Assembly: GCA_964363305.1 (NCBI GenBank)
Contig: CAYIHX010000001.1
Span: forward strand, 124,001-188,000
DNA: 64,000 bases
DNA from: CAYIHX01 sp964363305
GTDB lineage: Bacteria; Bdellovibrionota; UBA1018
Direction of reading: 5' to 3'
The notes beneath the pieces were generated by a model. It searched no databases, was not told where the DNA came from, and saw only the letters and a program-made list of their open reading frames with translations. Shown here piece after piece: positions 33,997-44,246 of the stretch. Both the position numbers and the translations under genes were made by a program. How positions within the stretch are numbered: the stretch's first letter is position 1; the number at the start of each line of letters is the position of its first letter.

Positions 33997-34320
33997 GTGA
34001 TGACCCTTTCGCAGCGAAATTCGACTCAGATCCTGGATACGGCGCTCGAGAGGCTTCGCTATGATCTTCGCGGAGAGCCCGAGGCGTTGATTCCGTGGCC
34101 GCAGATCGCTGACTCACTCGCGAAGGCGCATGAGGAGCTTGTCCGTCAAGGACATGTCGGTCATGAGCTTGATCTTGAGCAGTTGATTATCGCTGCGAGC
34201 TTTATGTCGAACGGACCGCGGGAGCGGGCCGGCAGCAACAGAGAGAGTTATCGGTTAGCCAACCAGGTGCTGCTCTATTGGATCAATCACGCGCGTTATC
34301 GTTCGCCTGAGGGGCTGTGA
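33997..34320 (+). CDS. small cytosolic protein of unknown function
   Basis: 107 residues starting with GTG at 33997 or ATG at 34000. Helical, with an RLRYDLRGEPEALIPWPQIADSL block and a QVLLYWINHARY end; no signal peptide, no Cys. Composition and codon use are like its neighbours, and no other frame covers the region, but there is no clear ribosome site. Confidence 0.5.
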   Translation: MMTLSQRNSTQILDTALERLRYDLRGEPEALIPWPQIADSLAKAHEELVRQGHVGHELDLEQLIIAASFMSNGPRERAGSNRESYRLANQVLLYWINHARYRSPEGL

Positions 34321-34374
34321 GCAGGGTGGATTCTCTCGCTTGACCTACGTACCGAACTGCGAGGCAATAGTCCC

Positions 34375-35613
34375 ATGATCGCGCTTGTCATTCTTTCCTT
34401 CCTGGCTCATTCGTCTTTTGCTTCGGATTTCGTCGGCGTTCGAGGCACTTCCTTCGTGCGCGGGGGGCTGCCGTACCATTTTGTCAGCGCGAATTTTTGG
34501 GGTGCGCTCCATGTCGCGCATGCATCGCCTGAGCGGTTGGGTCGCGAACTCGATCAGTTGAGGGCTCATGGTGTGCGAAATCTTCGTGTGATGGCGGCTT
34601 TTGAGGGGCCTTCCTCTGCGCCATGGCGAATGGCGCCGGCGGTGCGTGAGGCACCTCTTGTGTTTGATGAGGACTTACTTCGAGGTCTGGATCGGCTGCT
34701 GGTCGAGGCAGGAAAGCGAGACCTCACGGTGGTGCTCGTCCTCGGAAATTTCTGGCCATGGAGCGGGGGATTTGCGCAGCTTCGTTCGTGGGCGTTTCCA
34801 CTGCTCAGGATCCCGTATCCTCCGCCGGCAGAGGGAGGTGACTGGGCAGGTTACCAGTCCTTTTCGGCGCGTTTTTATTCCGAACCTGAATCCATCGCAC
34901 ATTACGAACGTGGTGTGCGCGCGATGGTGACACGGGTGAATACTGTTTCAGGCAAAGCGTATCGGAATGATCCCACTCTATTCGCCTGGCAGTTAGCGAA
35001 CGAGCCGCGAGGGGATCGGAATGAAACAGATTTCAACCGGTGGATCTCTTCGAGTGCAAGGCTTGTGAAAGCTCTCGATTCAAATCACCTGCTAAGCGTC
35101 GGTACTGAAGGAGAAACTGCCGATCCAAGAAGCGCGGGCTTGGACGTTTTGAGGAATCATGCGTCAAAGAACATTGATTACATGACGGCTCATCTGTGGG
35201 TTCAGAATTGGGGAATATACGACCCCTCTCACGCGGACAAAACGTTTCCTCCGGCCGTGGCTTTCATGAAACGGTATCTAGCTCGGCATGAAGAATTGGC
35301 TCGACGATTAGGCAAGCCATGGGTTCTTGAGGAATTCGGAATCGCCCGTGACGGCGGCTCCTACCGAGTCGAGTCCTCGACGACGGAGCGCGATCGGTTT
35401 TTCGGAGCGGTATTATCCGAAGCCCATAAACTTTCCTCTCTTCAGGGGGTGGGTTTCTGGGCTTGGTCGGGCGAAGGCAGGCCGCGGGAACCCGGCGGTC
35501 ATTGGCGTAAAGGTGATGCCGTGCTCGGAGATCCGCCTCACGAGGCCCAGGGTTGGTACGGGGTTTACGATCGGGATCTCTCGACCCTTAAAACGCTGGG
35601 AACCCGTTTTTAG
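34375..35613 (+). CDS. secreted GH5-type (mannanase-like) glycoside hydrolase
   Basis: 412 residues with a short signal (ALVILSFLAHSSFAS). The fold matches family GH5 mannan endo-1,4-beta-mannosidases: FVSANFWGALH start, HGVRNLRVMAAFEG, LFAWQLANEPRG with acid/base Glu210, and WVLEEFGI with nucleophile Glu320. Likely cleaves beta-mannan-type polysaccharide outside the cell. The substrate is inferred from the family; a GH2/GH5-like relative with another specificity is possible. Confidence 0.88.
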   Translation: MIALVILSFLAHSSFASDFVGVRGTSFVRGGLPYHFVSANFWGALHVAHASPERLGRELDQLRAHGVRNLRVMAAFEGPSSAPWRMAPAVREAPLVFDEDLLRGLDRLLVEAGKRDLTVVLVLGNFWPWSGGFAQLRSWAFPLLRIPYPPPAEGGDWAGYQSFSARFYSEPESIAHYERGVRAMVTRVNTVSGKAYRNDPTLFAWQLANEPRGDRNETDFNRWISSSARLVKALDSNHLLSVGTEGETADPRSAGLDVLRNHASKNIDYMTAHLWVQNWGIYDPSHADKTFPPAVAFMKRYLARHEELARRLGKPWVLEEFGIARDGGSYRVESSTTERDRFFGAVLSEAHKLSSLQGVGFWAWSGEGRPREPGGHWRKGDAVLGDPPHEAQGWYGVYDRDLSTLKTLGTRF

Positions 35614-35659
35614 AGAGGGCACAACTTCAGCAAGGTTCCCTGAGCTCCGATACGCGAAA

Positions 35660-36952
35660 GTGGGCTACCTGCTTTTTCTCTGCCATTTATGTGGCGTCCT
35701 GACCGCTCTTCTTTCCGCGGTGTTCGCGTATTCTTCTCCGTCACTTGATCGCGGCCAGGGCGACCAGATCACGATTCTGCGGGGCCCGGAAGATTCCGTT
35801 CGCGTGCGGATCGATATGATCCGAAATGCGCGATCGGAGATCTGCCTGAGCGCTTACATTTTCGGGAACGATCGGAGCGCTCGGGCCCTCCTCGCCGAGG
35901 TGCGTGCGGCTCGGAGGCGGGGCATCCGAGTCCAAGTGGTTCTGGATGGTTTCGGAAGCCAAATTTCCCCAGCGATCCTGGATCATCTCACTGCAGAGGG
36001 TGTTGAGTTTGCGGTTTTCCATCCGATTAAGGTGGGAAGAAACCCAGTGTCTTGGTTCGCCCGGATGCATGACAAGCTTTTTCTGGTGGATGGAAGTTCA
36101 GCATTGCTGGGGAGTTTGAACGTGAAAGACCCTTATTTTCACGTTAATTCGTTGGGAAGGCGGATGCTCGACCGCGAGGTGCTCGTCCAGGGGGACGGCG
36201 CTCGCGAGGCTTGGCGGTATTTTCAGGAGCTTTGGTCCTCACCCTTCGTTTTTCCTCGCCGCAACCGCCCCACTGATTTGGCCGCTCAGATTGACGCGGC
36301 GGCACAACTCGATTTTTCGGTGTCCGTGATTCGGCGGGCGGAGGGCCAAGCCCTCAGTATTCCGTACTCGTGGCGGCGAAAACCCCCTTTCCGGGCGGCC
36401 GCCACGTTCGTATCCGATCCGATCGTGCCGGGCGATATTTTCGCTCAAGGGGGGGAGGAGCGGATCATCGATCTCCTTCAGCGCGCGAGGAGTCGAATCG
36501 TCGTCGAGAATCCGTACCTCATTCCGACGGAAAATCTTCTCAATGCACTGACGGAAGCGAGGCGACGGGGGGTGGAAGTGATCCTATTGACCAACTCCGT
36601 CTTTTCAAGCAACCAACCCCTGGCTCATGCCGCCTATGAGGGCATCAGGGGCCGACTCCTGGCTTTAGGAATCAAAATTTTCGAGTTTCAAAATTTTGAC
36701 ACTCTTCATGCCAAGACGATTGTCGTGGACGATCGCTGGGTCTATGTCGGGAGCCATAACTGGGATCCTCGCTCCTGGTTTATCAATCGCGAGACGGGAG
36801 TCATCATCGATTCCCGTGAGGTGGCGCAGGAGCTCAATCGGCTCACCTTCGCGAGAGCGACGCCCTCGGTCGTCGCCGTCGATCAAAGGACGCCGTGTTC
36901 CGCTCCTTTTCTTCATCGAGTGGTCTCGTTTCTCGCGCGGCCCCAGCTCTAG
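35660..36952 (+). CDS. phospholipase D / cardiolipin-synthase-like protein
   Basis: Two HKD motifs identify the PLD superfamily: MHDKLFLVDGSSALLGSLN and LHAKTIVVDDRWVYVGSHNWDP. The frame is open from 35327, but that part lies inside the GH5 gene; the first usable start after the GH5 stop is GTG 35660, giving about 430 residues with a signal-like N terminus (GYLLFLCHLCGVLTALLSAVFA). A secreted or periplasmic location favours a phospholipase or lipid-remodelling role over cytosolic cardiolipin synthesis. Start uncertain. Confidence 0.82.
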   Translation: MGYLLFLCHLCGVLTALLSAVFAYSSPSLDRGQGDQITILRGPEDSVRVRIDMIRNARSEICLSAYIFGNDRSARALLAEVRAARRRGIRVQVVLDGFGSQISPAILDHLTAEGVEFAVFHPIKVGRNPVSWFARMHDKLFLVDGSSALLGSLNVKDPYFHVNSLGRRMLDREVLVQGDGAREAWRYFQELWSSPFVFPRRNRPTDLAAQIDAAAQLDFSVSVIRRAEGQALSIPYSWRRKPPFRAAATFVSDPIVPGDIFAQGGEERIIDLLQRARSRIVVENPYLIPTENLLNALTEARRRGVEVILLTNSVFSSNQPLAHAAYEGIRGRLLALGIKIFEFQNFDTLHAKTIVVDDRWVYVGSHNWDPRSWFINRETGVIIDSREVAQELNRLTFARATPSVVAVDQRTPCSAPFLHRVVSFLARPQL

Positions 36953-36966
36953 CGTTGGATTTCCGC

Positions 36967-38427
36967 CTACTCCAGCACCCGCATGATGAGGAAAACATAC
37001 TGGGAGAAGGAAAGAATGAGGATCGTGCAAGCGATGACCGAAACCGCCATCGCTTTGGGGATCGGTGGGATACTGGGTAGGCTCGAATCCGCCTTCGAGA
37101 ACGTGGCCCGGAGCACCGGCCAGATGTACGCAAAGTTGATTAAGCTTCCCAGGAGAAGAAAGAGAGCCGCCGCGTAGTGATGACGATGAAGCTCCTCAAG
37201 CAACATGAGATCCTTGCTGTAGTAGCCCGCGAGAAAGGGAAACCCCGAGATGGAAAGGCCCGCGAGGGCGGTGACTGCCCCCAGCCATCTTTTTTGAGGG
37301 ATATATCGAGCGACTTCGGCGGCATTCGTAGTTCCGAAGATCGACGCGAAAATTCCAGCGCAAAAAAACAAGTTCATCTTGGCGAGCGAGTGCGTCACGA
37401 TATGAAGGGTCGCGCCTATCGTGGTTTGTTTCGTCCCTAATAAAATCGCCGTGATGATGTAGGAAAGCTGCCCGACGGTGGAGAACGAGAACCGCTGCTT
37501 GAGGTCTGGCGCCGTCCACGCGCGGTAGGCCGTATAGAGCGCGGTGAAGCCGCAGAGGTAAGTGATCCAGCCTGTCAGCAGGAAGTGGTTGCTTAGCGAG
37601 GCGAGGTACTTTGTTCCGTAGACGGACGTCGTGATCTTCAGCAGCGCGATCGTCGAAGTCTGCACGGCCCCCACGGAATGGACCAGCGCGCTGACCGGAG
37701 CCGGCGCAACCGCGGAAATAGGGAGCCACATGTGAAAGGGCGCGACGCAGTTTTTGGAGAACCCAACGACCATGAGACCGAGCAGCAACGAGGCGGTTCC
37801 CGTGCCGTATCCAAGCGACTGGATCGTATAGGTGGAGAAAGGCGCGGCGAGGGGGAAGAAGAGCAGCACGACCGGGCAGATGATCAGCAGCGAGGGGAGG
37901 AGAGTAGAGAGGAGATAGATGGCTCCCGCCTTCTGGCTTTCGCGGTTGGCGCGAATGGTGATGAGCGGGTAGATGACTGGGATCGAGAGAATATAGAAAA
38001 ATATCAGGGTAAAGAAATTCGCGGCGAGTCCGGCTCCGAGCACGAGCGAAACCGAGGCGGCGAGGTAGCGGTGAAAAGTCTCGGCCTTTTCCTCGAAGCG
38101 GTAACGCAGGTAGGAAGATGAATAGAGGAGGGCCAGGGCCCAACAGGCATTGACCAGAATGCAAAAAATCCATGAAAACCGCTCAAAAGAAAAAACAAAC
38201 AGCTGGCTGATGCGGCATGGGTTCGCCGAATGGCCAATATAAAGCAGCAGTGCGACATTGAGGATGGATACGGATATCGCGGCGGCATAGAAGAAAAATT
38301 TATTCGTTCGCTTGAGCGGGGAAATCAAGCTCACGAGCAGCGGAAGAGTTAAGACGAGGATGCATATCGAGTTTGCGTCGAATGGCATCTCCAGGTTTTT
38401 AAACAGGGTCACGACGATTTTCCTCAT
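36967..38427 (-). CDS. orphan NuoL/MrpD-like antiporter-type membrane protein
   Basis: 486 residues, about 14 membrane helices. The Proton_antipo_M core shows SKNCVAPFHMWLP, PAPVSALVHSVGAVQTSTIALLKI and HIVTHSLAKMNLFFCAG, as in complex I subunits and Mrp antiporters. No other complex I, Mrp, hydrogenase or DabA gene is nearby. In the fifth-helix block, where these proteins keep an essential Glu, the sequence reads IFFYILSIP with Tyr145 at the expected place. Possibly an adapted ion channel subunit or partner of an unlinked complex. The inner ATG at 38388 is an alternative start. Confidence 0.82.
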   Translation of the reverse strand: MRKIVVTLFKNLEMPFDANSICILVLTLPLLVSLISPLKRTNKFFFYAAAISVSILNVALLLYIGHSANPCRISQLFVFSFERFSWIFCILVNACWALALLYSSSYLRYRFEEKAETFHRYLAASVSLVLGAGLAANFFTLIFFYILSIPVIYPLITIRANRESQKAGAIYLLSTLLPSLLIICPVVLLFFPLAAPFSTYTIQSLGYGTGTASLLLGLMVVGFSKNCVAPFHMWLPISAVAPAPVSALVHSVGAVQTSTIALLKITTSVYGTKYLASLSNHFLLTGWITYLCGFTALYTAYRAWTAPDLKQRFSFSTVGQLSYIITAILLGTKQTTIGATLHIVTHSLAKMNLFFCAGIFASIFGTTNAAEVARYIPQKRWLGAVTALAGLSISGFPFLAGYYSKDLMLLEELHRHHYAAALFLLLGSLINFAYIWPVLRATFSKADSSLPSIPPIPKAMAVSVIACTILILSFSQYVFLIMRVLE

Positions 38428-38592
38428 GGATCAGGTCATCGATTGAAGCCGGTTCGGAATGTGGAACGCGCGAAGGTTCTTGGGAAGCCATTCGGTATTT
38501 TCAGGACTTTTCTGCATTCTGAGAAGTACATTATATAAACAGTAATGCACCTGGTTGCAATAGCGAACTGTTGCATATAGATTTATGTACGC

Positions 38593-39318
38593 ATGAGTTT
38601 TTTTTCAGAAAAAGAAAATAATGGTCATGGGGCGGAAGTTTTGAGGATGGTTGATTTCTCAAACGGGAAGATAGCGGTAACACAGAGCATTGCTCGAGCA
38701 TTGCGTTCCGGACGGCCGGTGATGGATCAGTGGTTTGATGGGGTTTTTCCAGGGCATATTCAAGCTCTTTCGGATATCCACTGGACTCCGGTTCGTGTCG
38801 CGCGCCGCGCTGCTCAGCTTTTAGTGGCCAGCCATAAGTCGCGGATCTTGGATGTCGGCTCCGGCTGTGGAAAGTTCTGCATTGTGGGCGCCATCACTAC
38901 TCCTGGTCAGTTCATCGGCGTGGAGCAGCGACCTTGCCTGGTCGATGTCGCGCAAGGCGCGGCAAGGTCTTTTCAGGCGGGGCGCGCGACGTTCATTCAA
39001 GGTGATATGAGTGATTTGGACTGGGATTTTTTCGATAGTTTTTATTTATTTAATCCTTTTTATGAGAACCGGGCGCCAACCATCAGGATCGACCAGGAAG
39101 TTGTTTTGAGTGAGGAACGGTTCGCCTCCTATGTGAGCCTGGTTCAGGGTAAGCTGAAGCTATTGAGGCCTGGAACCAGGGTTGTGACCTACCATGGGTT
39201 CGGAGGAGACTTTCCAGTGGGGTACCGGTGCTTGCTTCGTGAGCGGGCGGGATCGGATACTCTCAATCTTTGGGTCAAAAGGCGGCCGCCCGCGAAACGT
39301 TCTGCCGTACCGTCCTAA
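38593..39318 (+). CDS. class I SAM-dependent methyltransferase
   Basis: 241 residues with motif I ILDVGSGCGKFCIVG (about residues 85-99), GVEQRPCLVDVAQ (motif II region) and FYLFNPFYEN as the post-motif. The NPFYEN block and layout recall Dot1/protein-type methyltransferases but the substrate is unknown. The upstream gap has two TTGCA direct repeats 11 bp apart and AT-rich TATATAA/CATATAG, likely the promoter. A Fur-family gene follows 46 bp downstream. Confidence 0.85.
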   Translation: MSFFSEKENNGHGAEVLRMVDFSNGKIAVTQSIARALRSGRPVMDQWFDGVFPGHIQALSDIHWTPVRVARRAAQLLVASHKSRILDVGSGCGKFCIVGAITTPGQFIGVEQRPCLVDVAQGAARSFQAGRATFIQGDMSDLDWDFFDSFYLFNPFYENRAPTIRIDQEVVLSEERFASYVSLVQGKLKLLRPGTRVVTYHGFGGDFPVGYRCLLRERAGSDTLNLWVKRRPPAKRSAVPS

Positions 39319-39364
39319 GCTTGTGGCGGAAGTTGTATTTTTGAAATAGGTTGCGGCAAGTAGC

Positions 39365-39844
39365 ATGCGAAAACATCGAGACCTCATTGCGGTTCTGAAA
39401 TCGAACGAGATGCGGATCACCCCCGCCAGGCGCCTCCTTGTTCAGTTCATTCTGGATAACCATTCTCGTCAGCTTTCATTGAAGGAGATTCAGGCCTTCA
39501 TGGTCCTGCGGCTGGAGGGGATCGACCGCTCCAGCATTTACCGCAATATCGAAACGCTGAAATCTTTGGATATCATTCAGGAGTTGAATTTACCCAAGGT
39601 AGGAAAACGATTTCAGTATGTTTTTGATCGCAAGGTTCATCACTATTACATTTGCAAAGCATGTGGGAAGGCCAATGGGAGGAATACGAAGCTGTTCGGC
39701 CGGATTGAAGATGTATTAAAAGGGGTTCCGGGATTCTCCCAGGCTAACCTTTCGCTCGTATTCTACGGCTACTGCACGAAGTGCCGCAGAGGTAAAGCGA
39801 CTCCCGGCTCTACCGGTAAGGACCGACCAAGGGCGCGGAGATGA
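39365..39844 (+). CDS. Fur-family metal-dependent regulator
   Basis: 159 residues. Winged-helix DNA-binding part (RITPARRLLVQFIL, SSIYRNIETLKSLDII) and a C-terminal half with metal-site landmarks HHYYICKACGKAN and YGYCTKCRRG, giving two CxxC pairs for structural zinc. The subtype (Fur, Zur or PerR) cannot be set from sequence alone. It faces the cbb3 cluster tail-to-tail, overlapping ccoG by 35 bp; a link to copper/iron supply for the oxidase is plausible but unproven. Confidence 0.93.
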   Translation: MRKHRDLIAVLKSNEMRITPARRLLVQFILDNHSRQLSLKEIQAFMVLRLEGIDRSSIYRNIETLKSLDIIQELNLPKVGKRFQYVFDRKVHHYYICKACGKANGRNTKLFGRIEDVLKGVPGFSQANLSLVFYGYCTKCRRGKATPGSTGKDRPRARR

Positions 39845-41249
39845 GGCGGGGCTCGATGATGGGGTGATCGGCCGCATCGAGCACCAGCGCCCGGATCTCG
39901 AGCTTGCCATGGCCAGTCTGGAGGATTGTTTTCGGAAACTCGACAAAGAGGTCGCCTCGATGCTCTTTGCCGGGCGCGATGCTCGGAGGGGCGTTCACAA
40001 AGACAAGTTTTATACCTTGTCGTTCGAGGGGCTCCGCGAGTTGGAGACGGACCCGGCCTTCCGACGTGGAAAGGTTGCGGAGGTCGATCTTGAAATGGTT
40101 CGTGACTCGACCGCCCGGGAGCTGCTGATAGGGGGTTTCAATCGCGCGCGTCAAAGTCACTTCAAAAAGTGTTCTATGAAGAATCGCATAGCTCAGTCCT
40201 CCTGTGACCCCTGAAAGCGCGAGCGCATAGATGGCGGCTCGGATAGAAAGCTGAGGGCGCCATTTTTTTTGCTCATCGCCTTCGCCTCGGGCGAGGAGCG
40301 GGGTGGCGTAGCGGATGAGGCCCTTGGGCTTTCCGATACGGGTCATGACGTCATCACAGGCATCGATGCAGGCCGTACAGTGAATGCATTCGAGCTGTAC
40401 CCCCCTCCGGATATCCACTCCGGTCGGACAAACCTGAACGCACCGAAAGCAGTCCACGCAATCGCCGATCGCCGTCGAGGCAGGTGCAACGGTTCCACGG
40501 CGGGGCTCTCCCCGTTTCTGGTCATAAGCGACTACAGCCGAGCTATCGTCCAAGAGCACGGACTGAAACCGTCCGTAGGGACAGGCGATGATGCAGAACT
40601 GCTCTCGAAACCAACCGAAATCAAATAAGGTCAGGCCGGAGATGCCCGCCATTACCAGAAAACTTGCCCAGTTCTCCGCAGGGGGTAGGGTGACGATTCG
40701 CAATAGTTCGTCAATTCCCACGAAATAGGCCAAGAAGCTGTTTCCGATGAAGATCGACAGCACGCCGAAAATCGCCCATTTTGCGGTCTTGATGAGAAGA
40801 TAGTGCGTGTTTACCGGTCCTGCATCGCGACGTTTCCGCGTAACGGCATCGCCCTCCAGCCAACGCTCGATGCGCCGATACACCCCATCGATGAATACGG
40901 TTTGTGGGCAAGCCCAGCCGCACCAGGCGCGTCCGAAGATGGCCGTGACTAAAAAGAGAAGCAGGCCGGCCCCAAGAAGAAGAAACAGGAGCAGCGGCGC
41001 TTCGTGCCCCCAGAAGGTTGTGCCAAACAGGGTAAATCGACGATTTGCTACGTCAAGACGCAGAAGGGGCGCACCGTGAATTTTGACCCATGGAACGAGA
41101 AGAAAGACAACGATGAGCGCCCCCTGGGAGAGATCCCGAAGCTTGCGAAAGAAGCCTTTCACGTCCGCGGGGTAAAGATAGATGCGACGACCTTCTGGGT
41201 CGGTCGTCGCCAGGCGATCTTTGGGAAGCTCTCGCGATGGGGCCGTCAC
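39810..41249 (-). CDS. ccoG: cbb3 oxidase maturation iron-sulfur protein CcoG
   Basis: 479 residues, GTG start directly abutting the ccoP stop. Membrane helices near residues 45-110 and 155-225 (FGRAWCGWACPQTVF), two 4Fe-4S clusters (CVDCFRCVQVCP, CIHCTACIDAC) and a C-terminal periplasmic Ig-like domain are the RdxA/FixG/CcoG layout. CcoG reduces Cu(II) to Cu(I) for delivery to the CuB site of cbb3 oxidase. Last gene of the minus-strand cluster. Confidence 0.96.
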   Translation of the reverse strand: MTAPSRELPKDRLATTDPEGRRIYLYPADVKGFFRKLRDLSQGALIVVFLLVPWVKIHGAPLLRLDVANRRFTLFGTTFWGHEAPLLLFLLLGAGLLLFLVTAIFGRAWCGWACPQTVFIDGVYRRIERWLEGDAVTRKRRDAGPVNTHYLLIKTAKWAIFGVLSIFIGNSFLAYFVGIDELLRIVTLPPAENWASFLVMAGISGLTLFDFGWFREQFCIIACPYGRFQSVLLDDSSAVVAYDQKRGEPRRGTVAPASTAIGDCVDCFRCVQVCPTGVDIRRGVQLECIHCTACIDACDDVMTRIGKPKGLIRYATPLLARGEGDEQKKWRPQLSIRAAIYALALSGVTGGLSYAILHRTLFEVTLTRAIETPYQQLPGGRVTNHFKIDLRNLSTSEGRVRLQLAEPLERQGIKLVFVNAPPSIAPGKEHRGDLFVEFPKTILQTGHGKLEIRALVLDAADHPIIEPRLISAPLVGPYR

Positions 41250-41798
41250 TTACTTTTCCTCTATCCCTTGAGGTCCTTTCGGTTGAGCGGCAGGGGTTTC
41301 GCGTAGCGAGATCACAAAGGCCGTTACAGAAATGAGATCGTCGCTGCTCATGAGCGCTTCCCAGGGGGGCATCCCTTTATCGAGCACGCCCTTTTGAATC
41401 GTTCGGAAGAGGTCTTGTGGCTTGCCTCCGTGAATCCAGAAACGATCGATCAGGTTCGGACCGATCCCGCCGCCCCCGTCTACTGCATGGCAGGAGGCAC
41501 AGTTCTGCGTGAACTTGCTCTTGCCTGCTGCAAGTCGGTCTTTGTTCTTGGAGAATGCGACCAGAGCCTCATCCGCGGGAATGGCGAGCTTGGGAGCGTG
41601 AATGGCCACGCGAGCCGCGACTTCGTTGCGATCCGCTTCGAACTCCTCCTGGATCGACTGGCCGTTTCCGAGGTGGTACCAGCCACCGTAGAGAACGCCG
41701 AAGACGATGGTGAGGTAAAAGCCGTTGATCCACCAGCGGGGCAGTTGATTGTCGAGCTCGGAAATACCGTCATACTCGTGAAGTTTTTTGTCACTCAT
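41250..41798 (-). CDS. ccoP: cbb3 oxidase subunit CcoP, monoheme form
   Basis: 182 residues: cytosolic N terminus (HEYDGISELDNQLPRWW, the typical CcoP opening), one membrane helix (about 24-40) and a single c-type heme site CASCH (100-104) with GGIGPNL and MPPWE as the distal ligand block. Canonical CcoP has about 300 residues and two hemes; this short single-heme form is a lineage-type variant. It overlaps ccoQ by 4 bases. Confidence 0.95.
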   Translation of the reverse strand: MSDKKLHEYDGISELDNQLPRWWINGFYLTIVFGVLYGGWYHLGNGQSIQEEFEADRNEVAARVAIHAPKLAIPADEALVAFSKNKDRLAAGKSKFTQNCASCHAVDGGGGIGPNLIDRFWIHGGKPQDLFRTIQKGVLDKGMPPWEALMSSDDLISVTAFVISLRETPAAQPKGPQGIEEK

Positions 41799-41973
41799 GA
41801 TTGATTCTCCTGTGAGTCAGATTCGATCAACGGAAGACTGGCCATTCGCCGATAGAGCGCGGTGCTGCCGGGCCTGCGAGTCCAGATCAAAATTCCGACA
41901 AATACCGAGGCGAACAGCAGTAGCCCGACCACCGTAAGCCACGGCAGAGGGAAGTTTTTTAGGACCTCGGATT

Positions 41974-41977
<4 letters not shown>
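41795..41977 (-). CDS. ccoQ: cbb3 oxidase small subunit CcoQ
   Basis: 60 residues with one membrane helix (LTVVGLLLFASVFVGILIWTRR) followed by a short polar tail, the CcoQ/FixQ pattern. CcoQ stabilises the complex. ATGA overlaps with both ccoNO and ccoP support coupled translation. Confidence 0.9.
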
Positions 41978-44102
<2,125 letters not shown>

Positions 44103-44106
<4 letters not shown>

Positions 44107-44246
44107 TTTCGATCCTCCTCAAGAATACGAATCGGTGGGGTATCGAGATCATCGAACCCTCCGGCGCGCGCGTTAGTGATGAATAAATACAAAAATATAC
44201 AGGACAGAACCAGAGCAAGGGGAAGCAGCAGCAGAATAATGCTCAT
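44103..44246 (-). CDS. ccoS: cbb3 oxidase maturation protein CcoS
   Basis: 47-residue gene. Read on the minus strand from ATG 44246 (after AGGAGACTGAC) it gives one membrane helix and the conserved CcoS/FixS tail GGFDDLDTPPIRIL. CcoS is needed for cofactor insertion into cbb3 oxidase. It overlaps ccoI at its start and ccoNO at its end by 4 bases each. Confidence 0.95.

Noticed and set aside
35327..35659. N-terminal extension of the phospholipase D frame
   Set aside because: Lies inside the GH5 gene in another frame and has no family similarity; a later GTG start gives a signal peptide.
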